Assembly (NCBI GenBank): GCA_947491985.1
Contig: CANLLR010000008.1
Location: 1 to 64,000 of the forward strand
Origin: Flavobacteriaceae bacterium
GTDB lineage: Bacteria; Bacteroidota; Bacteroidia; Flavobacteriales; Flavobacteriaceae
Length of the DNA: 64,000 bases
Direction: 5' to 3'
Shown here: positions 51,338 to 60,043 of the stretch, one piece after another
How positions within the stretch are numbered: the first letter of the stretch is position 1
Layout: each line of letters opens with the position of its first letter
The notes under the pieces: model-generated
Database searches by the model: none
The model's input: only the letters and a program-made list of their open reading frames with translations
What the model was told of the DNA's origin: nothing
Made by a program: the position numbers and the translations under genes

Positions 51338-54300
51338 ATGAAAACAAGAAGTAAGATTAAAAATTTAAGAATTGCACTATTGACTGCATTCTTGATTATG
51401 TTCTCTTTTAGCGGTTTTTCTCAAGCTTGTACAGGCAATCAGTTAACCTTGAGCATTAAAAACTTAGCCCAAACTAGCACCACACTAGAGTACGATGTTT
51501 TTGTTAGAAATACCGGATCTACAAGCATCAAGTTATCGGCATTGGCTGGAAATGTTCGTTTTCCTACTGGTATGTTAACAACCGGAACACTAACAGTAGT
51601 AGAACAACCTTCTGCAACTGGAAACTTTTCTGGTATCGCTAACTTAGCTCCAAATCTTACCATTGCATCACAACAAGCAAGATGGACAAACACACCTCCA
51701 GTTGGAGAAGCTGTTGCAATACCTTTGCCTGCCAATTCAGATTTGAAATTTGCACGATTTAGAATAACAAATACAGGCACTCCATGGAGTAACTTTCCTG
51801 CACAATTGACACTCTCTACTGGTGGAACAGGAATATCACTTAACATAGTTACCGTATATTGTAATGGAAACCCAAATTCAACTCCAATATCACTTGCCAC
51901 TTCAACAATTGCATTAGAAAATCCAAACAGCATTGTTTTAGGACCCGCAAATATTTGTTTTTCTACAGGAAGTGCTGCTACCAATCCAGAATCTTGTACT
52001 GGACTTAACGATGGAATTGCTATTATAACAATGTCGCCTATTCCTACTGATTTATCAGCGTCTTATATTTTAGATGGAGGAGCCGCTGTTCCTGTTACTT
52101 TAACAAGTGGTGGTGCATTTACCATTACTGGTTTATCCACAAGTGCCCATACTTTAAGCATAACGGGGAGTGGTACATGTACAACTCCTGTTTCAGTTCC
52201 GTTTACGATTGGCACTACTACGGCAGTAACTCCTACATTTTCTCAAGTTACCCCGATTTGTAGTGGCGATGTTTTGGCTGCACTTCCAACAACTTCAACC
52301 AATGGCGTGATAGGAACTTGGGCTCCAGCATTAAATAACACCACTACAACCATATATACTTTTACTCCCGATTCTGGAGAATGCGCTACAACAGCCACAA
52401 TGACTATCACAGTAAATCCAAGCATTACTCCTACTTTTACTCAAGTAGCCCCTATATGTTCAGGAATAACTTTAACTGCTTTACCAACAACATCAAGCAA
52501 CGCTATAACAGGTACTTGGTCTCCAGCATTAAACAATACTACAACAACTACATATACTTTTACACCAGATGCTGGTCAATGTGCCACAACAGCCACTATG
52601 ACCATCACGGTTAATCCAAGCACCAATGTTACAACAACTATTTCCGCTTGTGGAACCTACACTTGGAGTGAAAATGGTGTAACCTATACAACTAGTGGTG
52701 TTTATACAATTCCAGGAACATTACAAAGTGGCATTTTCAATAATGCTTCAACTTGGGCTAGTACAGCAGCAGCAAATGGAGCTGTTGTATCAACTAATGC
52801 TTTAAGCGGATTACCACAAACTCCTCCAGCAAGCGTAACTGTTGGTAGTACCAGTGTAACTTTCAGTGCTCCAGGCGGTTTATATTCTAGCGGAACATTT
52901 GTAGGTACGAATTCGCCAAATGAACCACTAACAATGACATTCACGCCTCCAGTATATGGTGTTGCTGGAAATTATTTTGTAACCAACATAACTGACAACG
53001 TAATTGCTGGTACGATTACCATTGCTTATTCAAACGGAACTACAGACACCCAAGCTGTAAGTGCTGTCACTGATTATTTTGGATTTTTTAATGGTTCATC
53101 TATTAGTAGCGTGACTATTACACCAGTTGCAACTGCACCTGCTGTGAATCGTTATGTATCAATAAATAACTTAAGTGTAGCTGTCGCGCCAGCTTGTTTT
53201 ACGGAAACTTTAGATTTGACTATAATTCCTCAGGTAACTCCTGCATTTACTCAAGTCTCTCCGATTTGTTTGGGTGCTACTTTGGCTGCTTTGCCAACTA
53301 CATCAACTAATAGTATTATAGGTACATGGACACCAGCTATTGACAATACAGCTACAACCACTTACACATTTACTCCAACTGTTGGACAATGTGCTACAAC
53401 AGCAACAATGACCATAACGGTAAATCAACCAACAGTGCCAACATTTACACAAGTTGCACCAATTTGTTCAGGTGCTACTTTGGCAGCTTTACCAACTACA
53501 TCAAACAACGCTATAACAGGTGCTTGGAGTCCAGTAATAAGCAATACAGCTACAGCTACGTATACATTCACACCTGATGCTGGCCAATGTGCAACAACAT
53601 CTACAATGACTATAGTTGTAAATCCGCTTCCAATAGTAACTTTTTCGGCTAACCCATTCCCTGTTTGTGCAGGAACGAGTTCTGTACTATCCGCGAATGT
53701 AAACAATGCTACTCCAACTATCAGTACAAGTTCACAAACATTCAGCATGAATGCTGGTCTTATTGGCACTCCTATTACAACCCCATTAACAGGTTCATTA
53801 ATCAACACCATAACCAATGGGTGTGATCCTTTTACTCCAGGTTCATTAAATGGAAAAATTGCATTAATACAACGTGGCACTTGTGCTTTTAGCGTTAAAG
53901 TTCAAAATGCTCAAGATGCTGGTGCAGTAGCTGTTGTTATTTACAACAATGTTGCTGGTGTTATAATCCCAGGAGGAACCGCTCCAACTGTAACTATACC
54001 AGTTTACGGAATAACTCTTGCAGACGGACAAGCACTTATCGCTGGAATGACAGCTAATGAAGTTAATGTAACACTCAATCCTGCTCCACCAGTTACTTAC
54101 TTATGGGGTAATGGCGATACTACTCAAACTACAAATACAGGTGTTTTGAATGCGAACACCGATTTTACTGTAACAGTTACTAGTACATTAACAGGATGTT
54201 CTTCTACTACAACAGTAACAGTACCTGTAACTCCTTTAACTGTTCCGACTTTTAATACAGTGGCTGCTATTTGTGCAGGAGAAACATTAGCAGCTTTACC

Positions 54301-55771
54301 AACAACTTCTACCAATAGTATTCTAGGAACTTGGGCACCTGCTTTAAACAATACAACAACGACAACGTATACCTTCACACCGACTCCTGTTACGGGTCAA
54401 TGTTTGGGAACTGCTACTTTGACAATTACTGTAAATCCGCTTACAACAAACGGTAGTGTAACAACAACTGCATGTGGAAGTTATACTTGGCCTGCTAATG
54501 GCGTTACATATACTACTAATCAAACTGGTATTACGTTTGTAACAGGATGTAATACGGCTACATTGAACTTAACTATTCAAGCAATTGATTATGCTAATCT
54601 TCAATTCCCTGATACACAAACCTTATGTGAAGGACAAACATTGACTGCTTATGGACGTGTTTATGAAGCAGGAATCACGGATGTTAGCCAAACATTACAA
54701 GGAGCTGGAATCGATGTTGAATTTGGATTAAGTACTGCAGGTGGTTCTGCTGATCCATCAACATGGACAAATTGGTCAACAGCCACTTACAATGCTGCAT
54801 CACTTTGTTACCCTTGTAATGATGACGAATACCAATTTACAACTAGCAATACATTAACTGCTGGAACTTATTACTACACATTTAGATACAAACTTAGTTC
54901 TTGTACAACATGGCAATATGGTGGATATCCTAACGGCTTTTGGAACGGAACTACTCAAAATAGTGGTGTCCTTACAATAAATCCTGCAACAACTAATGGT
55001 AGTGTTACTACAACCGCATGTGATACATATACTTGGCCAGCTAATGGCGTTACGTATACTAGTAGTCAAACCAATCTTACTCATGTAGTTGGTTGTAATA
55101 CTGCAACTTTAAATTTAACCATTACTCCAAGTACTACAAACGGAAGCGTTACTACTACTGCATGTAATTCTTACACTTGGCCAGCTAACGGGGTTACTTA
55201 TACAACAAGTCAAACCAATCTTACTAATGTAGTTGGTTGTAATACTGCAACTTTAAATTTAACCATTACCACAGCTGCAACTCCAACAGGAAGTGCTACA
55301 CAATCTTTTTCAGTTGCTGCTTTAAATGATGCAACTATCGCTAATTTGGTTGTAAATCCAACTGCTGTTACATGGTATGGTTCATTGGCTGATGCGCAAT
55401 CAGGAACCAATCCTTTACCAACAACTACTGTTTTAACAAACGGCGCTACTTATTGGGCAGTTAATACTGTTGCAACATGTGCAAGTACACCATTTGGTGT
55501 GACGGTAACTGTAACATTAGGTAATGATGATTTTGATAGTTTAAATTTTGCATACTATCCAAATCCAACTTCATCTACCTTGAACATTTCGTACTCTAAA
55601 ACGATTACTGAAATTCAAGTGATAAACATGTTAGGTCAAGTGATTTTGACGAAAAAAACAAATGAGACTGACGTTCAAGTTGACTTAGCTCCATTTGCTG
55701 AAGCTACTTATTTTGTTAAAGTAACTTCAGATGACCAATCGAAAATCGTTAAAGTGATTAAGAGAAATTAG
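51338..55771 (+). CDS. Large repetitive T9SS-secreted adhesin-like protein
   Basis: A 1477-residue Thr-rich surface protein with a signal peptide (about 10-29). Five about 65-residue repeats of type A (TPTFTQVAPICSGATLAALP ... GTWSPALNNTTTTTYTF ... TITVNP) begin near residues 298, 365, 634, 697 and 968. Four shorter type B repeats (TTACGSYTWPANGVTYTT ... GCNTATLNLTI) lie near 429, 1037, 1218 and 1266. A protease-associated (PA) domain is at about 800-915 (LNGKIALIQRGTCAFSVKV, AVVIYNN). A type IX sorting domain closes it (about 1398-1477; YYPNPTSSTLNISY, YFVKVTSDDQSKIVKVIK). The role is probably adhesion to surfaces or polymers. Confidence 0.9.
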   Translation: MKTRSKIKNLRIALLTAFLIMFSFSGFSQACTGNQLTLSIKNLAQTSTTLEYDVFVRNTGSTSIKLSALAGNVRFPTGMLTTGTLTVVEQPSATGNFSGIANLAPNLTIASQQARWTNTPPVGEAVAIPLPANSDLKFARFRITNTGTPWSNFPAQLTLSTGGTGISLNIVTVYCNGNPNSTPISLATSTIALENPNSIVLGPANICFSTGSAATNPESCTGLNDGIAIITMSPIPTDLSASYILDGGAAVPVTLTSGGAFTITGLSTSAHTLSITGSGTCTTPVSVPFTIGTTTAVTPTFSQVTPICSGDVLAALPTTSTNGVIGTWAPALNNTTTTIYTFTPDSGECATTATMTITVNPSITPTFTQVAPICSGITLTALPTTSSNAITGTWSPALNNTTTTTYTFTPDAGQCATTATMTITVNPSTNVTTTISACGTYTWSENGVTYTTSGVYTIPGTLQSGIFNNASTWASTAAANGAVVSTNALSGLPQTPPASVTVGSTSVTFSAPGGLYSSGTFVGTNSPNEPLTMTFTPPVYGVAGNYFVTNITDNVIAGTITIAYSNGTTDTQAVSAVTDYFGFFNGSSISSVTITPVATAPAVNRYVSINNLSVAVAPACFTETLDLTIIPQVTPAFTQVSPICLGATLAALPTTSTNSIIGTWTPAIDNTATTTYTFTPTVGQCATTATMTITVNQPTVPTFTQVAPICSGATLAALPTTSNNAITGAWSPVISNTATATYTFTPDAGQCATTSTMTIVVNPLPIVTFSANPFPVCAGTSSVLSANVNNATPTISTSSQTFSMNAGLIGTPITTPLTGSLINTITNGCDPFTPGSLNGKIALIQRGTCAFSVKVQNAQDAGAVAVVIYNNVAGVIIPGGTAPTVTIPVYGITLADGQALIAGMTANEVNVTLNPAPPVTYLWGNGDTTQTTNTGVLNANTDFTVTVTSTLTGCSSTTTVTVPVTPLTVPTFNTVAAICAGETLAALPTTSTNSILGTWAPALNNTTTTTYTFTPTPVTGQCLGTATLTITVNPLTTNGSVTTTACGSYTWPANGVTYTTNQTGITFVTGCNTATLNLTIQAIDYANLQFPDTQTLCEGQTLTAYGRVYEAGITDVSQTLQGAGIDVEFGLSTAGGSADPSTWTNWSTATYNAASLCYPCNDDEYQFTTSNTLTAGTYYYTFRYKLSSCTTWQYGGYPNGFWNGTTQNSGVLTINPATTNGSVTTTACDTYTWPANGVTYTSSQTNLTHVVGCNTATLNLTITPSTTNGSVTTTACNSYTWPANGVTYTTSQTNLTNVVGCNTATLNLTITTAATPTGSATQSFSVAALNDATIANLVVNPTAVTWYGSLADAQSGTNPLPTTTVLTNGATYWAVNTVATCASTPFGVTVTVTLGNDDFDSLNFAYYPNPTSSTLNISYSKTITEIQVINMLGQVILTKKTNETDVQVDLAPFAEATYFVKVTSDDQSKIVKVIKRN

Positions 55772-55789
55772 ACTTAGAATAATTTACAC

Positions 55790-55822
55790 AAAAAGGTTGT
55801 CAGAAATGGCAACCTTTTTTTA
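55790..55822 (+). terminator. Intrinsic terminator of the adhesin gene
   Basis: AAAAGGTTG/CAACCTTTT (55791-55799 and 55810-55818) followed by a T-run lies 19 bases past the stop. It is positioned to act for the convergent mannosidase gene too. Confidence 0.8.
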
Positions 55823-55844
55823 TTGGAATAAATTCGTAATTTGT

Positions 55845-58340
55845 TTAGTTTATTGTATCAAATAAAGATCTAATTACGATATTCTGTTCTGGTTTGGAAA
55901 GTGTAACTTGTACTTTTTGATTGGGAAGTAGATCAAAATAATTATCGCTAAAAAAAACATCTTTGCCCGATAGAAAAACGTTTTTTGCCAAAACATCGGA
56001 AGTAAGCTCAATTGTAGTTGGATTAATTTGCGTGATTGTAATCGTTGGTTTACTCAATTTTAAATCTTTTGGCTTTACAAAATAGTAGTTAGCGTTCGTT
56101 ATTTTTGTTGCCGATGTAAATGACATCACTACTATTAGTTCTTCTAACGAAGTGTTCTTTAAATCACTCTTATAAATCTCATAATATACCAAACTAGAAT
56201 TGGCTGCTACAGTGACAGACTCATTTATTTCCAAAAGTTTTTTTCCGCTAAAATCTATAATCGCTAAAACCAGCTCTCCCTTATGTTCTTTTAAATCATC
56301 GTTGATGACAAACATTTTATATGTTTCCGCTTCTTGGTGCATAGAAATTAGTACATTCTCAAAACTTTTTTTGGCTTGATAATGAAAAGCTTTCCATCGT
56401 CCAAAATAATCCACAGAACTCCAAGATGTTACTGGCCAACAATCGTTAAGTTGCCAATACAACGTCCCCATACAATTGGGTTTGGCTCTGCGATGCGCTT
56501 CTATCGCTGTTTTCATTCCGTCTGCTTGAAGTAATTGCGAAACATACGCAACATCCTCAAACGATTTTGGAAGTTTATAATCACGCTCCATGTATGTTGT
56601 AATAGTTTGATAACCTGTAGGATGTTTTTGATGGTTTTTTACCGCTTCGGAATCCCAATTCAAATCAACTTTATTGGCAAAAGATTGAAAAGTTTCCAAG
56701 CTTGGCATTCCTTGAAAACCGTATTCACTCATAAATCGTCCTACTTTTTTTTCATAGACCTCAAAAGGTTCCATTCCCCACCAAACACCCCAATAATGTG
56801 AATCGCCTTCTAACATACTTTCTTTTTTTCCCCAACCAATCGACGGTGAAGAAGGCCAATAGCGATTTTCATTACTTGGAAGCAAACTGTCTAAAGTTCT
56901 CGGAATTACTTCATGAAACAATTTTTTATAATCGTTCCAAATTAAAGCTTCTTGATCTGGGGTATAGTTAAATTGTTTTTGCCAGCCCCAATTTTTCCAT
57001 CCTTCATCACTTTCGTTATTGCCACACCAAAGCGCGACGCTCGGGTGGTTTTGCAATCGTGTTACATTGTCAATTACTTCGTTTTTTACTGTTTCTAAAA
57101 AAGTTGCATCACCAGGATACATCGCACAAGCAAACATAAAATCTTGCCAAACTAAAATCCCGTTGGCATCACATTCGTCATAAAAAATAGCATCAGCATA
57201 TACGCCTCCTCCCCAAACGCGCAACATATTCATATTGGCATCAACTGCATTTTTTACAATACTTTTATATGCGGCATCGGAGACTCTTGGTAAAAAACTA
57301 TCGGGCGGAATGTAATTTGCTCCTTTCATAAAAACGGGCACACCATTGACTTTAAAGTAGAAACTTTTACCAATTGCATCTTTCTCTTGAATAAATTCGA
57401 TGGTACGTAAGCCAATCTTGAAATGAGTTTGTGCTAATCTTTTACTATTACACGATAATTCGACAACAAAAGAATACAAATAAGGTTCTCCTAGTCCATT
57501 AGGCCACCATCGTTTTGGTTGCTCAATTTGATAGGGTACAACAATTGTGTTTATTCCTTTTTTTAATTTAACAGTAACGCTTTTGTCGTTAATTTTTAAT
57601 TCAAAGTTTCCGTTATTGTTAGCTTCTATTGTAGCACTAAACTCCAATTGCGCCATTTTATCGATGACCGATTTTTGAAAATGTTTTACATTTAAAAGTG
57701 TTGCTTTATTCCAAAATTGCAAATGAACCTCTTTCCAAATTCCAGCCGTAACGAATCTCGGTCCCCAATCCCAGCCGAACTGATATTGTGCTTTTCGTGT
57801 GAAGACTTTTTCGTCTCCTGGTAAAATATAGGTCAATTTTTTAGCTTCTTCTTTACCTTTTTGAACGGCTGAGGCAAAAACAATTCGCAGTACATTTTTT
57901 CCGACTTTTAACTGGTTTTTTACAGCAACTTTCCATCTTCTGAACATGTTGTCTGCTATTAAAATTTTGGTGTCGTTTAAAAAAACTTCGGCGTACGTAT
58001 CCAATCCATCAAACTGTAATAAGCAATTTTCGTTGGCTAATTCTTCATTTGAAATTATAAAAGAGGTTTGATATTCCCAATCTTCATTTTCAATCCATTG
58101 CAATTGTTTTTCATTCGCACCAAAAAAAGGATCTTGAATTACTTTATTCCAATACAAATCGGTATGCACCGTTCCTGGCACTTTTGCCGCTAACCAATTG
58201 GTATCTGATTTCTTTTTGAAAGTCCATTTTTCTGAACTTAAATTACGTGTTGTATTTTGAGCGAAACTACTTACAGTACCAAGTAATAGTATACAATAAA
58301 TTAGTTTTAAAGAAGAACCATATAAGGCATTTACAGACAT
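55845..58340 (-). CDS. GH2-family beta-mannosidase
   Basis: An 831-residue secreted glycosidase with a signal peptide (about 8-27, ending SSFAQ). Sugar-binding jelly-roll (about 35-200; VPGTVHTDLYWNKVIQDPFF, LLQFDGLDTYAEVFLND), Ig-like domain, then the TIM barrel with RVWGGGVYADAIFYDECD. The acid/base Glu is in WCGNNESDEG (about 442) and the nucleophile Glu in MSEYGFQGMP (about 539). These match beta-mannosidases rather than beta-galactosidases of GH2. It is the last gene of the hexosaminidase-glycosylasparaginase-CutC operon and begins at the base after the CutC stop. Confidence 0.93.
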   Translation of the reverse strand: MSVNALYGSSLKLIYCILLLGTVSSFAQNTTRNLSSEKWTFKKKSDTNWLAAKVPGTVHTDLYWNKVIQDPFFGANEKQLQWIENEDWEYQTSFIISNEELANENCLLQFDGLDTYAEVFLNDTKILIADNMFRRWKVAVKNQLKVGKNVLRIVFASAVQKGKEEAKKLTYILPGDEKVFTRKAQYQFGWDWGPRFVTAGIWKEVHLQFWNKATLLNVKHFQKSVIDKMAQLEFSATIEANNNGNFELKINDKSVTVKLKKGINTIVVPYQIEQPKRWWPNGLGEPYLYSFVVELSCNSKRLAQTHFKIGLRTIEFIQEKDAIGKSFYFKVNGVPVFMKGANYIPPDSFLPRVSDAAYKSIVKNAVDANMNMLRVWGGGVYADAIFYDECDANGILVWQDFMFACAMYPGDATFLETVKNEVIDNVTRLQNHPSVALWCGNNESDEGWKNWGWQKQFNYTPDQEALIWNDYKKLFHEVIPRTLDSLLPSNENRYWPSSPSIGWGKKESMLEGDSHYWGVWWGMEPFEVYEKKVGRFMSEYGFQGMPSLETFQSFANKVDLNWDSEAVKNHQKHPTGYQTITTYMERDYKLPKSFEDVAYVSQLLQADGMKTAIEAHRRAKPNCMGTLYWQLNDCWPVTSWSSVDYFGRWKAFHYQAKKSFENVLISMHQEAETYKMFVINDDLKEHKGELVLAIIDFSGKKLLEINESVTVAANSSLVYYEIYKSDLKNTSLEELIVVMSFTSATKITNANYYFVKPKDLKLSKPTITITQINPTTIELTSDVLAKNVFLSGKDVFFSDNYFDLLPNQKVQVTLSKPEQNIVIRSLFDTIN

Positions 58341-59024
58341 TTAGTATCGTTTTAGATTGGATAGTAATGCGATTATTTCTATGGGATTTGCCATTTGATT
58401 TCCATCTGTTATTGCAGAAGAGTGAAAATAGTTGGCTTTTGTTTTTTGTTGGATACTTTTACAATTTGACGAACGCAGTCCGCCACCGGGCATTATGACA
58501 ATTCGATTATTGGCCATTTTTACCAAAGCGGCTAAGCTATCAACGCCTGTTTCAACATAGGGCATTTGACCTGAGGTTAGAATCGTTTGAAAGCCACATT
58601 TGATAGTATCTTCTAAGGATTGGAAAGCTTCTGAGACTTCATCAAACGCACGATGAAAGGTACACGGAAATGGTTTTGCCAAAGCGATCAGTTCAGAATT
58701 TTGCTCTTTATTAATTGTATTGTCCTCTTTTAAAATTCCGAAAACAAAACCATCAACTTTTTCCTTTTTAAGTTCATTAATGGAGGTTTTCATTTGTTGA
58801 AACTCTTCCTTCGAATACACAAAATTGCCACCTCTTGGTCGAATCATCACAAATAAATCGATAGTTAGGGATGCTCTAGCTTTTCGTGTCATTGCAACAG
58901 AAGGTGTTGTTCCTCCGACATCAAATCCGTCACAAAGTTCAACTCTATCTGCACCATTTTGTTGGGCGATTAACGCTGAATTTAAATTGAAACAGGCGAT
59001 TTCGAGTTTAGTTGCTAAAACCAT
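58341..59024 (-). CDS. cutC: CutC-family protein
   Basis: A 227-residue TIM-barrel protein of the CutC family: KLEIACFNLNSALIAQQNGADRVELC in part, GGTTPSVAMTRKAR, VMIRPRGGNFVYSKEEFQQM, FHRAFDEVSEAFQSLE, ILTSGQ and VIMPGGGLRSSNC. CutC was named for copper homeostasis in E. coli, but a biochemical activity is not established. Here it is embedded in a glycan-degrading operon, 26 bases after the glycosylasparaginase gene and abutting the mannosidase gene, which hints at a sugar-related role. Confidence 0.9.
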   Translation of the reverse strand: MVLATKLEIACFNLNSALIAQQNGADRVELCDGFDVGGTTPSVAMTRKARASLTIDLFVMIRPRGGNFVYSKEEFQQMKTSINELKKEKVDGFVFGILKEDNTINKEQNSELIALAKPFPCTFHRAFDEVSEAFQSLEDTIKCGFQTILTSGQMPYVETGVDSLAALVKMANNRIVIMPGGGLRSSNCKSIQQKTKANYFHSSAITDGNQMANPIEIIALLSNLKRY

Positions 59025-59050
59025 ATAAAAAAATATAAGGCTATGTAAGT

Positions 59051-60043
59051 TTACTTTAAAAAATAGTCGGCATCAATTAATTTATTGCCTGAGTTATCGT
59101 TAACAGCATAATTAAATCCGCCTTGAATGCAATACGAACCATATACACCTTGCTTATTCAAAGCTATAAATCCGACTTGAATGTCTTTGAGATTTTTATT
59201 GCGACTTTTGGTCAATTTCACAATCCGACTAACGGCTTCTTCACACGCTTTTTGAGGCGATTTGCCTTGACGCATCAGTTCGACTACCAAATGACAACCT
59301 GCAATCCGTATAACTTCTTCTCCATGACCTGTAGCTGTTGCTGCGCCAATCTCATTGTCTACATACAAACCCGCTCCAATAATAGGAGAATCGCCCACTC
59401 GTCCGTGCATTTTGAATGCCATTCCACTTGTGGTGCAGGCTCCTGATAAATTCCCATTACTATCCAAAGCAATCATTCCGATGGTATCGTGATTTTCAAT
59501 ATTGGCAATGGGTTTATACTGACTGGTTTTGAGCCAATCCTTCCATTCTTTTTCGGATGCTTCTACTAATAAATTTTCTTTTTTAAATCCTTGTGATAAA
59601 GCAAATTGCAATGCACCATCACCAACTAACATGACGTGCGGTGTTTTTTCCATTACGGCTCTTGCCACAGAAATGGGATGTTTGATGTGTTCTAAACAAG
59701 CCACTGATCCAATATTAGCAAACTCATCCATGATGCACGCGTCGAGTGTTACTCGTCCGTCTCTATCAGGTCTTCCGCCAAAGCCAACACTTCTCTCGTT
59801 GGAATCACCTTCGGGAATTTTCACTCCAGCTTCAACAGCATCCAAAGCGCGTCCATTATTCTTTAAAATTTCCCATGCAGCACCATTGGCTTGTACGCCA
59901 AAGTTCCATGTAGAGATAACAATAGGTTTATTGACTTTACCCTTTGGAATATATTGTACCTCATCTTTACGGGCGAAAGAAGGAAGTGCTAAAGCAATCG
60001 AGCCTGCTGCAGCCGTTTTAATAAAATTTCTACGATCTGTCAT
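59051..60043 (-). CDS. N4-(beta-N-acetylglucosaminyl)-L-asparaginase
   Basis: A 330-residue glycosylasparaginase (Ntn hydrolase) that splits GlcNAc-Asn, the last linkage of N-glycoproteins. It starts with a twin-arginine-like signal (TDRRNFIKTAAAGSIALALP). Motifs: WNFGVQANGAAWEILKN, the autoprocessing site and nucleophile Thr in NHDTIGMIALD (about 185), CTTSGMAFKMHGRVGDSPI and GLYVDNEIGAATATGHGEE. Cleavage before that Thr gives alpha and beta chains. Its ATG lies one base beyond the hexosaminidase stop. Confidence 0.95.
   Translation of the reverse strand: MTDRRNFIKTAAAGSIALALPSFARKDEVQYIPKGKVNKPIVISTWNFGVQANGAAWEILKNNGRALDAVEAGVKIPEGDSNERSVGFGGRPDRDGRVTLDACIMDEFANIGSVACLEHIKHPISVARAVMEKTPHVMLVGDGALQFALSQGFKKENLLVEASEKEWKDWLKTSQYKPIANIENHDTIGMIALDSNGNLSGACTTSGMAFKMHGRVGDSPIIGAGLYVDNEIGAATATGHGEEVIRIAGCHLVVELMRQGKSPQKACEEAVSRIVKLTKSRNKNLKDIQVGFIALNKQGVYGSYCIQGGFNYAVNDNSGNKLIDADYFLK

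Noticed and set aside
51439..51984. Long antisense ORFs within the adhesin gene (also 53425-53880 and 52702-52944)
   Set aside because: They are shadows produced by the Thr/Ser-rich repetitive coding strand; hydrophobic Val/Ala composition without start context or domain.
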